Shown here: positions 8,774-17,862 of the stretch, in pieces | Position numbering within the stretch: position 1 is the first letter of the stretch | Layout of the letters: each line of letters begins with the position of its first letter | Source: Pedobacter aquatilis | Lineage (GTDB): Bacteria > Bacteroidota > Bacteroidia > Sphingobacteriales > Sphingobacteriaceae | Direction: 5' to 3' | NCBI RefSeq assembly: GCF_030409415.1 | Contig: NZ_JAUFPW010000031.1 | Coordinates: forward strand, 1 to 64,000 | DNA: 64,000 bases | The notes under the pieces: generated by a model | Database searches by the model: none | The model's input: only the letters and a program-made list of their open reading frames with translations | What the model was told of the DNA's origin: nothing | Made by a program: the position numbers and the translations under genes

Positions 8774-10444
8774 CTATTTTTTTAATCCTAACCTAAAGTT
8801 TCTGGCGGTGTCTTTTGCAATATCATAACCTGCATCTGCATGGCGAATAACGCCCATTGCGGGGTCGTTATGTAAAACACGTTTAAGTCTTTTTTCGGCC
8901 TCCTGAGTACCATCAGCAACAATTACCATACCGGCATGTATCGAATAACCGATGCCGACACCTCCACCATGATGTAAGGAAACCCAACTTGCACCGCCTG
9001 CTGTATTGATTAATGCATTCAAAATTGGCCAATCTGCAACTGCATCAGAGCCATCTAGCATGGCTTCAGTTTCTCTATTCGGTGAAGCAACCGAACCGGT
9101 ATCTAAATGGTCTCTTCCAATAACAATGGGTGCTTTAACTTTCCCATCGGCTACAAGTTTGTTAAAAGCCAAACCTGCTTTTTCTCTTTCGCCCTGACCC
9201 AGCCAGCAAATGCGTGCTGGTAAGCCTTGAAAAGCAATGCGTTCTTGTGCCATTTTTATCCATCTGTACAAACTTTCGTTTTCAGGGAAAAGCTCCAATA
9301 TTAATTTATCAGTTTCATAAATATCTTGTGGGTCGCCACTTAATGCCGCCCACCGAAATGGTCCCTTTCCCTCGCAAAAAAGCGGACGAATATAAGCCGG
9401 TACAAAACCTGGAAAGTCAAAGGCATTTTCTATACCAACTTCTAAAGCACGACCGCGTAAATTGTTTCCATAATCGAAAGTTATAGCGCCTCTTTTTTGC
9501 AACTCCAGCATTTGCTTTACATGCTTTGCCATTGTTGCGTAAGATTTTTTTACATATTCATCAGGATTGGTTTTACGTAATTCAGCTGCTTCGCTAACTG
9601 TTAAACCATCAGGGAAATAACCAATTAAAGGATCATGAGCAGAAGTTTGATCCGTTAGCGTATCTGGAGTAATGTTTCTATCAATTAGCCTTTGCAAAAG
9701 TTCAACTGCGTTACAAACCACACCAATTGAAATCGCTTTTCCGTCTTCCTTATATTTGATTGCTTTATCAATCGCTTCATCAATATCAAAAATAATTTCA
9801 TCTATGTACCGTGTTTCTAAACGTTTTCTGATTCTCCATTCTTCTACTTCTGCAGCTAAACAAACGCCTTCATTCATTGTAATTGCTAAAGGTTGTGCAC
9901 CCCCCATTCCGCCCAAACCTGCAGTAACATTTAATTTTCCTTTTAAGCTAGAGTTAAAATGTTTTTTAGCCAGAGCGGCATAGGTTTCATAAGTTCCTTG
10001 TACAATACCTTGCGAACCAATGTAAATCCATGAACCGGCCGTCATTTGCCCATACATCATTAAACCTTTATCCTCCAATTCATCAAAATGTTTTTGGGTT
10101 GCCCATTTAGGAACCAATTGCGAATTTGAGATTAAAACTCTTGGTGCATCACTATGTGTAGGTAATATGGCTACAGGTTTACCAGATTGGATAAGCAGGG
10201 TTTCATCATTCTCCAAATCTTTTAATGCTTTTACAATAAGGCTTAGCGATTCTTTATTTCTGGCCGCCTTACCTCTACCCCCATAAACAATTAAATCTTC
10301 TGGGCGTTCGGCAACATCTGGGTCTAAATTATTTAAGAGCATGCGCAATGCAGCTTCTTGTATCCAACCTTTGCAGGTTAATTCTGAACCGTTAGGAGTT
10401 TGTTTTTGGCTTAAATTTAAACCGTTGGTTAGGTTAGCAGTCAT
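8774..10444 (-). CDS. hutU: Urocanate hydratase (urocanase)
   Basis: About 556 residues, as usual for urocanase. It converts urocanate to 4-imidazolone-5-propanoate using tightly bound NAD+, the second step of histidine degradation. Visible family segments are [10 protein letters not shown], the NAD+-binding glycine-rich [12 protein letters not shown], the conserved Cys in [13 protein letters not shown], and [17 protein letters not shown]. The frame extends to 10474, but the ATG at 10444 (MTANLTNG) gives the normal length and leaves room for the minus-strand TATCTTTG box at 10472-10479. hutH lies about 8.7 kb away on the same strand, and hutI and hutG are not in the window. Confidence 0.95.
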   Translation of the reverse strand: MTANLTNGLNLSQKQTPNGSELTCKGWIQEAALRMLLNNLDPDVAERPEDLIVYGGRGKAARNKESLSLIVKALKDLENDETLLIQSGKPVAILPTHSDAPRVLISNSQLVPKWATQKHFDELEDKGLMMYGQMTAGSWIYIGSQGIVQGTYETYAALAKKHFNSSLKGKLNVTAGLGGMGGAQPLAITMNEGVCLAAEVEEWRIRKRLETRYIDEIIFDIDEAIDKAIKYKEDGKAISIGVVCNAVELLQRLIDRNITPDTLTDQTSAHDPLIGYFPDGLTVSEAAELRKTNPDEYVKKSYATMAKHVKQMLELQKRGAITFDYGNNLRGRALEVGIENAFDFPGFVPAYIRPLFCEGKGPFRWAALSGDPQDIYETDKLILELFPENESLYRWIKMAQERIAFQGLPARICWLGQGEREKAGLAFNKLVADGKVKAPIVIGRDHLDTGSVASPNRETEAMLDGSDAVADWPILNALINTAGGASWVSLHHGGGVGIGYSIHAGMVIVADGTQEAEKRLKRVLHNDPAMGVIRHADAGYDIAKDTARNFRLGLKK

Positions 10445-10471
10445 AATTACTATAAAGGCAATGTTACTTTC

Positions 10472-10487
10472 CAAAGATATATATTTG
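10472..10487. promoter_or_regulatory. Back-to-back divergent -7 boxes
   Basis: The 16 bases CAAAGATATATATTTG contain TATCTTTG on the minus strand (10479-10472, towards hutU) and TATATTTG on the plus strand (10480-10487, towards the 10513 gene). Both fit TAnnTTTG and they abut exactly. A weak TTAG lies 19 bases upstream of the minus-strand box. Two RNA polymerases could not use both at once. Confidence 0.55.
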
Positions 10488-10512
10488 CATATGAATTGCT
10501 AATTTTGGGGCG

Positions 10513-10845
10513 TTGAAAAAGCACAGGCAAAATATTAACCATTCGCTATCAGTAATTATGCTGGTGGTTTTTGCTATTGCTTTAACACCGTGGAATATTA
10601 TTCACCATCACCAACAAATTCCAATTACGGTTAAAGAAGTTAACTGTAAACATGTTAGCCACGTACAGGCACATGCAGATAACTGCTTAATATGTAATGC
10701 CAGCTTTGAAAAGAATTATGTGCACACTGCCCATCTTTATAAAATTTATCTTTCAGTTAAAATATTCGGACAAACAGAGCGAACTCTAAAAAGCTTTTAT
10801 ACCGAAATAAAACGGAGTTCTTTACGCGGGCCTCCCACGGCTTAA
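10513..10845 (+). CDS. Small exported or membrane-anchored protein with His/Cys residues
   Basis: 110 residues from a TTG start (MKKHRQN), 26 bases after a TATATTTG box. A hydrophobic helix (about 12-28, LSVIMLVVFAIALTPW) acts as a signal or anchor. It is followed by a short His-rich region (IIHHHQQIP), then CKHVSHVQAHADNCLICN with a CxxC pair and several His, a pattern able to bind a metal. I do not recognise a named family. It sits directly before a TonB-dependent receptor, so an accessory role in metal uptake or sensing is an inference. An ATG at 10558 is a possible alternative start, but it would lose the basic N-terminus. Confidence 0.6.
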   Translation: MKKHRQNINHSLSVIMLVVFAIALTPWNIIHHHQQIPITVKEVNCKHVSHVQAHADNCLICNASFEKNYVHTAHLYKIYLSVKIFGQTERTLKSFYTEIKRSSLRGPPTA

Positions 10846-10858
10846 TTTTTTCTGCTGA

Positions 10859-10891
10859 GGCATTTTTATGCCACCATATTATTTATTTTTT
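10859..10891 (+). terminator. Weak terminator after the small His/Cys protein
   Basis: GGCAT (10859-10863), TTTT loop region, ATGCC (10868-10872), then a T-rich stretch ending in seven T. The stem is only 5 bp, so read-through into the TonB receptor gene is likely. Confidence 0.35.
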
Positions 10892-10897
10892 TATTCG

Positions 10898-10944
10898 GAG
10901 ATAGAAAGGCACGTCTGTTTTGGTGCTTTATATTTTTCTATCTC
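10898..10944 (+). promoter_or_regulatory. Leader hairpin before the TonB receptor
   Basis: GAGATAGAAA (10898-10907) is the reverse complement of TTTCTATCTC (10935-10944). Inside it, GGCAC pairs with GTGCT (10908-10912 with 10923-10927). The structure ends 21 bases before the ATG at 10966 and has no clean T run, so it may be an mRNA leader fold and not a terminator. Confidence 0.5.
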
Positions 10945-10965
10945 TATCATTTTAAAACAACAGAC

Positions 10966-13281
10966 ATGAAAAAATTACAGCTTCTTGGCTTCGTAATTCT
11001 ATATACATTATTTAGCATTAATGCCTTTGCAAATACGCTTGCAGAAATTAAGGGAAAGGTTTCCGATGCAGAAACCAATCAAACATTACCGGGCGCAACT
11101 ATTTTTATTCCTGATTTAAAAGTTACTGCAGTTACCAATGCAAATGGAGAATTTACTTTAAAAAATCTTCCATCAAGAGGAATTTATCTGGTTGAAGTAC
11201 ATTATTTAGGATACAAAGAACAGGCAAAAACCGTAAATTTTAGCACAACAACTTCTTTAGAATTTGCTTTAAAACCTACAGCAATTGAAACCAGAGAAGT
11301 GGTGATTACCGGAACATTGATTAGCAGTACAAGTAAGAGAAATAGTGCTTCATCTGCCGTTGTTGGTAAAGATCAGCTTTTAGCACCTTCAACAAATTTA
11401 ATTGATGCGTTGGCAAAAGTTCCGGGTGTTTCGCAAATTACTACAGGTCCATCAATCTCTAAACCCGTTATCAGAGGTTTGGGTTACAATAGAATTGTAA
11501 CCTTAGATGATGGAATTAAACAACAAGGGCAGCAATGGGGCGATGAACACGGAATTGAAATTGACCAGTTTAAGTCGGATAGGGTAGAAATTTTACGTGG
11601 TGCAGCATCTTTAATGTATGGTTCTGATGCACTTGGTGGTGTCATCAACTTATTAGAGCCAAGTGCCGCTCCACAAGGACAGGTAAAGGGAGAGTTTGTA
11701 ACCAATTACTCCACCAATAATGGTTTAACGGCTAATTCATTAATGTTAAACGGCAACCAGAATGGTTTTGTATGGAGAGCAAGGGGAACCTATAAAAATG
11801 CGCATTCTTTTAATACGCCAACAGGTTATTTTCCAAATTCTGGTTTTAACGAAACGGATTTAAGCGGAATGATTGGCTTAAATAAAAGCTGGGGTTATAC
11901 ACATTTAAATGTTTCGAGTTTCCGAAATAATATTGGTTTTTTTGAAGGAGAAACAGATGGGAACGGAAATTTTGTAAAGGAAGGTGGTGCTCCATTTTTA
12001 GATAGTGATTTTAAAAACAGAACGCTGGATTTCCCCCGACAAGACATCAGACATTTTAAAATTGCGTTGAATAACAACTTCGTTTTAGGCAATGGTAATT
12101 TAAAGGCTGATTTCGGTTATCAGCAAAATCAGCGTAGAGAATTGGAAGACGGCCCTGATCCATCCTTATTCTTCGACTTAAAAACTTATAATGCAGATTT
12201 AAAATACTATATCCACGAAACAAATGGATGGCAGCCTGTTTTCGGTTTAAGTGCCGATGCCGGTAAAAGTTTAAATAAAGGTGAAGAGTTTTTAGTGCCA
12301 GATTATAATACTTACGGAATCGGTGCTTTTGCTTATGCTAAAAGGAACTGGGAAAATAACACATTCAGTATCGGCGCACGTTACGATTTCCGTAAAAATA
12401 ACGGCAAACAATTAATTGCCGATGGGGAGGAAGTTTTTGCACCTTTTGAAAATAAATTTTCGAATGTTAGCGGTGCCTTAGGTTTTACACACCAGTTTAA
12501 TGATGAATTAAACTTCAAAGCGAATGCTGGTTCTGCATTTAGAGCGCCAAACCCTGCAGAGCTAGGTTCAAACGGTGTGCATGAAGGAACTTTCAGATAT
12601 GAAATTGGAAATGCAAACTTAAGGCCGGAGCGTAGTTACCAAGTCGATGCAGCTTTAGAATATGAAGGCAAGATTGTAAGCGCAAGTGCAAGTATTTACA
12701 ATAATTACGTCCACAATTTTATTTATGCCTCAAATAATGGCGAAACCATTATTGCTGAAGGCGATAATTATCCGGTTTACCGTTACGGACAAGTAAATGC
12801 AAATCTTTATGGTGCGGAGGCAACTGTAACCATTCATCCGGTATCTTTCATCCACTTCGAAAATACCGTTGGTTACGTACATGCTCAAAACATATCGCTT
12901 AATCGTCCATTAGCATTTATCCCTGCCGGAACACTGAGAAATGAGTTGCGTTTTGAACCAAAAATTAAAGGTACAAATGATGCTTATTTATCGGTGGGCA
13001 TTAATTCTGCTTTCAGACAAAATCGTGTTGACGAAGTTTTTGAAACCCCAACAAGTGGATACACGTTATTAAATGCCGGAATTGGTGCAACCTTTAACTT
13101 AGGTAAACAGCCGCTACGTTTTTCAGTTTCTGCAAACAATTTGCTAAATCAAAGGTATTATGATGCGTTAAGCAGATACAAACCTGGCCGTTTTGATTAC
13201 GAAAACCCAAATCTTGGTGTTTATAATCCTGGTAGAAATATCACTTTTGGATTGTATGTGCCGTTTACATTGGCAAAATAA
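10966..13281 (+). CDS. TonB-dependent outer-membrane receptor
   Basis: 771 residues. The signal peptide is about 1-23. A carboxypeptidase-regulatory-like domain (about 25-110, KGKVSDAETNQTLPGATI) is typical of Bacteroidota receptors. The plug domain (about 118-235) shows PVIRGLGYNRIVTLDDGIK, GQQWGDEHGIEID and VEILRGAASLMYGSDALGGV, and the rest is a 22-strand barrel with the usual NLRPERSYQVD segment. It imports a ligand across the outer membrane using TonB energy. It has no SusD partner, which argues against glycan uptake; metal or siderophore uptake is more likely. The short His/Cys-bearing protein upstream is compatible with a metal ligand, but this is inference. Confidence 0.9.
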   Translation: MKKLQLLGFVILYTLFSINAFANTLAEIKGKVSDAETNQTLPGATIFIPDLKVTAVTNANGEFTLKNLPSRGIYLVEVHYLGYKEQAKTVNFSTTTSLEFALKPTAIETREVVITGTLISSTSKRNSASSAVVGKDQLLAPSTNLIDALAKVPGVSQITTGPSISKPVIRGLGYNRIVTLDDGIKQQGQQWGDEHGIEIDQFKSDRVEILRGAASLMYGSDALGGVINLLEPSAAPQGQVKGEFVTNYSTNNGLTANSLMLNGNQNGFVWRARGTYKNAHSFNTPTGYFPNSGFNETDLSGMIGLNKSWGYTHLNVSSFRNNIGFFEGETDGNGNFVKEGGAPFLDSDFKNRTLDFPRQDIRHFKIALNNNFVLGNGNLKADFGYQQNQRRELEDGPDPSLFFDLKTYNADLKYYIHETNGWQPVFGLSADAGKSLNKGEEFLVPDYNTYGIGAFAYAKRNWENNTFSIGARYDFRKNNGKQLIADGEEVFAPFENKFSNVSGALGFTHQFNDELNFKANAGSAFRAPNPAELGSNGVHEGTFRYEIGNANLRPERSYQVDAALEYEGKIVSASASIYNNYVHNFIYASNNGETIIAEGDNYPVYRYGQVNANLYGAEATVTIHPVSFIHFENTVGYVHAQNISLNRPLAFIPAGTLRNELRFEPKIKGTNDAYLSVGINSAFRQNRVDEVFETPTSGYTLLNAGIGATFNLGKQPLRFSVSANNLLNQRYYDALSRYKPGRFDYENPNLGVYNPGRNITFGLYVPFTLAK

Positions 13282-13311
13282 CGAGGAAGATCATCCCGAT
13301 TTAACTCAATG

Positions 13312-13347
13312 AAAACGCTCCCCGACTATTCGGGGAGCGTTTTTGCT
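13312..13347. terminator. Bidirectional terminator
   Basis: AAAACGCTCCCCGA (13312-13325) pairs perfectly with TCGGGGAGCGTTTT (13330-13343) around a four-base loop. It has a run of A on the left and of T on the right, so it can end both the TonB receptor gene and the facing Old Yellow Enzyme gene. Confidence 0.9.
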
Positions 13348-13442
13348 TTAAGATTTTAACAATTATTTGCCACGGAAGACACGGAATAAGGAGAATAGCT
13401 TGTTCTGTTTCCATTTTTTTGTAGCAATATTTACTTTTAGGT

Positions 13443-14522
13443 CTACTTCTTAAACGTTTCCCTTTTAGCACGTACATATTGGTTTGGCCACTCAACATCA
13501 TCGCCCAAAATCTGCGCTGCATGTGTTGGGAAATAGGCATCTCTTAAAGATTCACGGGCGATAAAGATTAAATCTGCCTTTTCTTCTTGCAATATTTCTT
13601 CTGCCTGATGCGCATCTACAATAACACCAACTGCACCCGTATAAATACCAATCTCGTTACGGATTTTATCAGCAAAAGGCACCTGATAATTTGGTCCTGC
13701 CGGGATAAAGGCATCTGGCACATTGCCGCCCGATGATGTATCAATTAAATCGACACCCCTATCTTTTAAAACCGCAGCAAGTTGCAAGGAATCATTTTCA
13801 TTCCAGCCGCCCTCTGTCCAGTCTGTAGCAGAAATACGCACAAATATTGGCAAGTCTTCTGGCCACACGGATTGTACCGCTTCTACAACATCAATTACCA
13901 AACGGATTCTGTTTTCAAAACTACCGCCATAAACATCGGTACGTTTATTACTTATCGGACTAAAAAATTCGTGCAGCAGATAACCATGCGCCGCATGAAC
14001 TTCTACAACTTTATAGCCTGCTTCTAATGCTCGTTTTGCTGCAGCTCTAAATGCAAGAACAATATCCTGAATTTCCTTAATATTCAATTCGTGTGGTGGC
14101 AATTGACCTGCTTTAAAAGGAATCGGAGATGGGCCAACCGTTTGCCAAGTATTTTCGCCTTCGGCGATTTGTTCTCCCCCATTCCAAGGTAAATCGCAAC
14201 TTGCTTTTCTTCCGGCATGAGCCAATTGAATACCAGCGATTGCTCCATTTTCGTGTATAAATGAAACAATTTGTTTTAATTTATTGATGTGTTCATCTTT
14301 CCAAATGCCTAAATCGGCATGGGTAATTCTACCTTCGGGTACAACAGCCGTAGCTTCCTGGATAATTAATCCAGCACCGCCCACGGCCCTGCTTCCAAGA
14401 TGTACCAGATGCCAATCATTGGCAAAACCATCAATTGCCGAATATTGGCACATCGGTGAGATTACAATTCTATTTTTTAAGGTGATATCCTTTAACTTTA
14501 AAGGAGAAAATAATTTAGACAT
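13443..14522 (-). CDS. NADH:flavin oxidoreductase, Old Yellow Enzyme family (YqjM-like)
   Basis: 359 residues, an FMN-containing TIM barrel that reduces activated C=C bonds of enones, quinones or nitro compounds with NAD(P)H. Residues 22-30 read SPMCQYSAI with Cys25 and Tyr27, the pair that marks the YqjM/thermophilic-like class. The substrate-binding His pair is VHAAHG (His176, His179), and SPISNKRTDVYGGSFENR is the barrel signature. The frame is complete. Upstream on the same strand lie an aldo/keto reductase and DoxX, giving a cluster that looks suited to handling reactive carbonyls or quinones, although a weak terminator may separate this gene from them. Confidence 0.93.
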   Translation of the reverse strand: MSKLFSPLKLKDITLKNRIVISPMCQYSAIDGFANDWHLVHLGSRAVGGAGLIIQEATAVVPEGRITHADLGIWKDEHINKLKQIVSFIHENGAIAGIQLAHAGRKASCDLPWNGGEQIAEGENTWQTVGPSPIPFKAGQLPPHELNIKEIQDIVLAFRAAAKRALEAGYKVVEVHAAHGYLLHEFFSPISNKRTDVYGGSFENRIRLVIDVVEAVQSVWPEDLPIFVRISATDWTEGGWNENDSLQLAAVLKDRGVDLIDTSSGGNVPDAFIPAGPNYQVPFADKIRNEIGIYTGAVGVIVDAHQAEEILQEEKADLIFIARESLRDAYFPTHAAQILGDDVEWPNQYVRAKRETFKK

Positions 14523-14539
14523 AATTGTTTAAAGTTTAC

Positions 14540-14566
14540 CGCAAAGAACGCAAAGTTTTACGCAAA
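14540..14566. repeat. Short direct repeats of CGCAAAG
   Basis: CGCAAAG or CCGCAAAG occurs three times within about 27 bases upstream of the Old Yellow Enzyme gene. Such motifs recur between genes in related genomes as far as I recall, but here they may also be a binding-site cluster. Confidence 0.4.
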
Positions 14567-14588
14567 GCAAAAGAAGCATTTTGCTTCT
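14567..14588 (-). terminator. Possible terminator after the aldo/keto reductase
   Basis: On the minus strand AGAAGCA (14588-14582), AAA, TGCTTCT (14578-14572) is followed by TTTGC. The stem is 7 bp with a short T tract, so it is a weak candidate. Confidence 0.4.
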
Positions 14589-14629
14589 GTCTTTTTTCTG
14601 TTCGCTTCAATTCTTTGTGATTAATTATT

Positions 14630-15619
14630 TTAAAATCCTGCGTTTTTAAGTTCTGTATTAATAAACTGAATTTCTTCAGCACTTAATTTTACATTTATTG
14701 CTTCTGCATTTTGCTTTGATTGTTGAGCATTTCTTGCACCGGCCAATGCAATGGTTATGCCTGGGCGCTCAACTGTCCAACGTAAAACCAACTGAGACAA
14801 AGTAGCATTTTTTTCATCAGCCAAAGGCTTAATTTTTGCAAGAAATGCATTTGTTTTTTCGATACTTTCTGGAGTAAAAAACGGATTCCCCTGGCGATGG
14901 TCGCCTGCTTCAAATTTATGGTTTGCAGATAATTTTCCGGTTAGCAAACCTCGTTCCATCGGGCTATAGGCTAAAACGGCCTTATTATTCTCGATACAAA
15001 ATGGAACGGTTTCATCTTCGACCCCACGATTTACCATGCTGAACGGAATCTGATTTGAGACAATTTCTAAAGTTTTATCAGCCTCTTTTAATTGCTCCAC
15101 GTTGTAATTACAAACCCCTGCATAACGTACTTTTCCTTGTTCGATTAATCGGCTAACGGCCTCGAAAGTTTCGTTAATTGGAGTTGTTTTATCCGGCCAA
15201 TGGATTTGATACAAATCGATATAATCAGTTCCTAATCTTTTTAGAGATTGCTCACATTCATAAATGATGCTTTCCTTGCCTGCATATTTATAAATATCGA
15301 TTTCTTGACCAGAATTATCTTTACTCTTGAAACCAAAATCGCCCTTGGCTAAATCCCAACGCATACCAAATTTGGTCACAATTTGCAATTTATCTCTTGA
15401 AATTCCCTTGATCGCATCACCAACAATTTCTTCACTGTCTCCCTGACCGTAAATCGGAGCGGTATCAATTGAGGTTACACCTAAATCATATGAAGCTTTA
15501 ATGGCTTCAATTGCATCATTTCTGTCTGTACTTCCCCACATCCAACCACCGGCTGCCCAAGCACCGAATGTAATTACCGAAAGTTCTAAATCCGAATTTC
15601 CAATTCTTCTGTATTCCAT
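14630..15619 (-). CDS. Aldo/keto reductase
   Basis: 329 residues forming an NADPH-dependent TIM-barrel reductase of aldehydes and ketones. The catalytic tetrad is visible: Asp52 and Tyr57 in IDTAPIYGQG, Lys83 in IVTKFG, and His140 in DLYQIHWPD. The segment GVCNYNVEQL and the C-terminal cofactor-binding stretch ITIALAGARNAQQSKQN match the AKR class related to YajO/IolS. The physiological substrate is not evident. It starts two bases from the end of the DoxX gene, so the two are co-transcribed. Confidence 0.93.
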   Translation of the reverse strand: MEYRRIGNSDLELSVITFGAWAAGGWMWGSTDRNDAIEAIKASYDLGVTSIDTAPIYGQGDSEEIVGDAIKGISRDKLQIVTKFGMRWDLAKGDFGFKSKDNSGQEIDIYKYAGKESIIYECEQSLKRLGTDYIDLYQIHWPDKTTPINETFEAVSRLIEQGKVRYAGVCNYNVEQLKEADKTLEIVSNQIPFSMVNRGVEDETVPFCIENNKAVLAYSPMERGLLTGKLSANHKFEAGDHRQGNPFFTPESIEKTNAFLAKIKPLADEKNATLSQLVLRWTVERPGITIALAGARNAQQSKQNAEAINVKLSAEEIQFINTELKNAGF

Positions 15620-15620
15620 A

Positions 15621-16016
15621 TTATTTCTTTAAAATTTTATCAACCGCATAGCTATTATGCGGAAGGTATGTTAGTAACACTGATAAAAATGCGACATGAA
15701 TAAGTTGAGATGGCAAAGCATCCCAGTTTTCTATCATAGTTGTACCAAATATTAGAGCCAGAGAAATAGCTCCAGCAAGTAATAATCCCTGACGCGTCCA
15801 CAATCCAACTAAAATCATTAAGCCCGCAGCAAATTCTAAAATTGGTAGCGCATAACTAAAAGGGAGAACTATGGTATCTGGTAGAAATGACTTTGAGAAC
15901 TGCTCCATCATCCACTTGCTAAATACTTCGAGCTTTGGTAAGCGAATTAAACCGTGTCCGAAAAAACTTAAACCAATTGCCAATCTGCTAATCAGATATG
16001 CCCATTTTGTATCCAT
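15621..16016 (-). CDS. DoxX family membrane protein
   Basis: 131 residues with four predicted membrane helices (about 8-26, 50-70, 73-92 and 98-115). The motif GLSFFGHGLIRLPKL near the N-terminus, with GH after the first helix, and the LEFAAGLMILVGLWTRQG segment are typical of the DoxX/YphA group. Members have been linked to quinone chemistry and thiol stress, but the activity is not defined. It is the first gene of a minus-strand unit with the aldo/keto reductase, which suggests a shared redox role. Confidence 0.85.
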   Translation of the reverse strand: MDTKWAYLISRLAIGLSFFGHGLIRLPKLEVFSKWMMEQFSKSFLPDTIVLPFSYALPILEFAAGLMILVGLWTRQGLLLAGAISLALIFGTTMIENWDALPSQLIHVAFLSVLLTYLPHNSYAVDKILKK

Positions 16017-16166
16017 AGAAACATATTATCATATAAACATACAATTGGCAATCCCTAGATGTTTGATTGAAACAAAGATTAAACCCATATTTTACACAAA
16101 CTTTATAAAGCTCAATTTTAAAAAAGATTAAAAATAATTTGGTGATTTAAAACTAACACCATACAT

Positions 16167-16192
16167 TAGTGTATTATTTAACTAATACAGTA
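16167..16192 (+). promoter_or_regulatory. Probable YtrA/GntR operator
   Basis: TAGTGTATTA (16167-16176), six bases, TAATACAGTA (16183-16192), a near-perfect inverted repeat (9 of 10 positions) ending three bases before the ATG at 16196. Read as AGTGTA-N12-TACAGT it closely resembles the AGTGTA-N13-TACACT operator I recall for Bacillus YtrA. A YtrA-type regulator is encoded two genes downstream, so autorepression of this operon is the natural reading. Confidence 0.7.
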
Positions 16193-16195
16193 GAT

Positions 16196-17023
16196 ATGAT
16201 TAAAATTAACAATCTAAATTTTGGTTACAGCAAGCATAAACCATTATTTAAAAATATGAGCATGCAATTAAGTAATGGCCATATTTACGGTTTGCTTGGA
16301 AAAAATGGTGCAGGTAAATCAACTTTGTTAAAAAACCTGGCTGGTTTGGTTTATGCACAAAGTGGAACACTAGATGTTATGGGATTTAACCCGGCAAAGC
16401 GTGAGCCACAACTTTTGGAGCAAATATGTTTTATTCCAGAAGAACTATACTTACCAGGTGTTAAAATTGATGCCTATTTAAAGGCTAATGCGCCCTTTTA
16501 CAAAAACTTCAATTACAATTATTTCGATTCGCTGATTAAAGAGTTTGATATCCCGGCAGGAAACAAGCTGATTAACATGAGTTACGGGCAAAAAAAGAAA
16601 TTCATTATTGCATTTGGTTTGGCAACACAAGCAAAGCTGATTATAATGGATGAACCCACAAACGGACTAGATATTCCATCGAAAGCACAATTCAGGAAAA
16701 TAATGGCTTCCGCTTTAACAGATGACAAATGCATCATCATTTCAACACATCAGGTAAGGGATTTGGATAATCTTATTGATACGGTAATTATGTTAGACGA
16801 CAACGATGTAGCATTAATGGCATCTGTAGAAGAAATTACCGAGAAATTAACCTTTAAAAAAGTTAAGGAAGTTGATGATAGCATTTTTTATGCAGAACCA
16901 TCATTATCAGGCTTTAATGCCGTAATGCCAAATTATCATAATGAGGACAGCAGACTAGATATGGAGCTGCTGTTTAATGCAATCCTTGCAGAAAAAACAA
17001 AATTTAAACCATTATTTAACTAA
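16196..17023 (+). CDS. ABC transporter ATP-binding protein (YtrB-like)
   Basis: 275 residues from the ATG at 16196 (MIKINNLNFGY); the frame opens at 16169, but that region is the operator. Walker A is GLLGKNGAGKSTLLKNL, the signature is a divergent NMSYGQKKKFIIAFGLA, Walker B is LIIMDEPTNGLDIPS, and the H-loop is ISTHQVRDLD. This combination is the usual ATPase of GntR/YtrA-linked ABC-2 systems, often connected to cell-envelope stress. It is followed closely by its permease (17027) and the regulator (17863) in one operon. Confidence 0.92.
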   Translation: MIKINNLNFGYSKHKPLFKNMSMQLSNGHIYGLLGKNGAGKSTLLKNLAGLVYAQSGTLDVMGFNPAKREPQLLEQICFIPEELYLPGVKIDAYLKANAPFYKNFNYNYFDSLIKEFDIPAGNKLINMSYGQKKKFIIAFGLATQAKLIIMDEPTNGLDIPSKAQFRKIMASALTDDKCIIISTHQVRDLDNLIDTVIMLDDNDVALMASVEEITEKLTFKKVKEVDDSIFYAEPSLSGFNAVMPNYHNEDSRLDMELLFNAILAEKTKFKPLFN

Positions 17024-17026
17024 GCG

Positions 17027-17845
17027 ATGAACAATACATTTAACATAACCCGATTCGGGCTTTTACTGAAAAGACAATGGTTGGATTTTGGTAAAATATA
17101 TTTGATAGGTCTGGTGGTAATTGTTGGAGTAATTATAGGCTTTTACGCATGGTATGCTCCTTCACCTTTAAGATTTAATAATTATGATAATGATGGTAAT
17201 CTTGATATGAGATTTAGATATGGCTTATTCTTAATATTAGGCTTTCTTTTTATAAGTGTAGTTGCGAGCAGCTATTTTGCTTTGTTTGGACAAAAAGCGA
17301 GAGCAATTCTGGAGCTCATGAATCCAGCATCTTTATTTGAAAAATTTTTAGGGGGTGTTTTTTACACGGCAATCCTTAGTCTTGCAACTTATTTAATTTT
17401 ATTTTTCTTAGTTGACTTATCTTTTGTAAAATATATTAATGCAAATCTTAGTGATTTTAAAATTGACCAAGGAAAAATCTCGTCACTAAAACCTGTCGAA
17501 AGCATTGCTACACAATTATTTACTGATGCAAACTACAGAAAGTTTTTATTTAGTTTTATATCTGTTCCGTTTCTTGTTACCAGTGTGTTTTTACTTGGTT
17601 CAATCTATTTTAACAGATTTCATTACATAAAAACAGCCATCTCAGTTATGATTTTTATTGGCGCAGCAAGTTATGTTATCTCCGAATCAGCACACTTTCT
17701 AAAACGTAATATGATAAGTATAAATCATAGTGTTCATCAGAATAAAGAAGACTCAGCATTTTTGTTAATTTTCTTGATAACAACAGCCTTAACATTAATC
17801 ATTTGGGCAATTGTTTATATCCGCCTTAAAGAAAAAGAAGTTTAA
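17027..17845 (+). CDS. ABC transporter permease subunit
   Basis: 272 residues with six likely membrane helices: about 25-45 (LIGLVVIVGVIIGFYAW), 67-88, 112-132, 172-192, 201-220 and 245-268. It has no catalytic motif. The start lies three bases after the ATPase stop, and the regulator follows after 17 bases, so it is the membrane part of the YtrB-like transporter. The substrate is unknown. Confidence 0.85.
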   Translation: MNNTFNITRFGLLLKRQWLDFGKIYLIGLVVIVGVIIGFYAWYAPSPLRFNNYDNDGNLDMRFRYGLFLILGFLFISVVASSYFALFGQKARAILELMNPASLFEKFLGGVFYTAILSLATYLILFFLVDLSFVKYINANLSDFKIDQGKISSLKPVESIATQLFTDANYRKFLFSFISVPFLVTSVFLLGSIYFNRFHYIKTAISVMIFIGAASYVISESAHFLKRNMISINHSVHQNKEDSAFLLIFLITTALTLIIWAIVYIRLKEKEV

Positions 17846-17862
17846 TTTTTAATTGCTACAAC

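Noticed and set aside
13301..13540. Minus-strand frame overlapping the end of the Old Yellow Enzyme
   Set aside because: It shares its sequence with the true gene in another frame and crosses the terminator.
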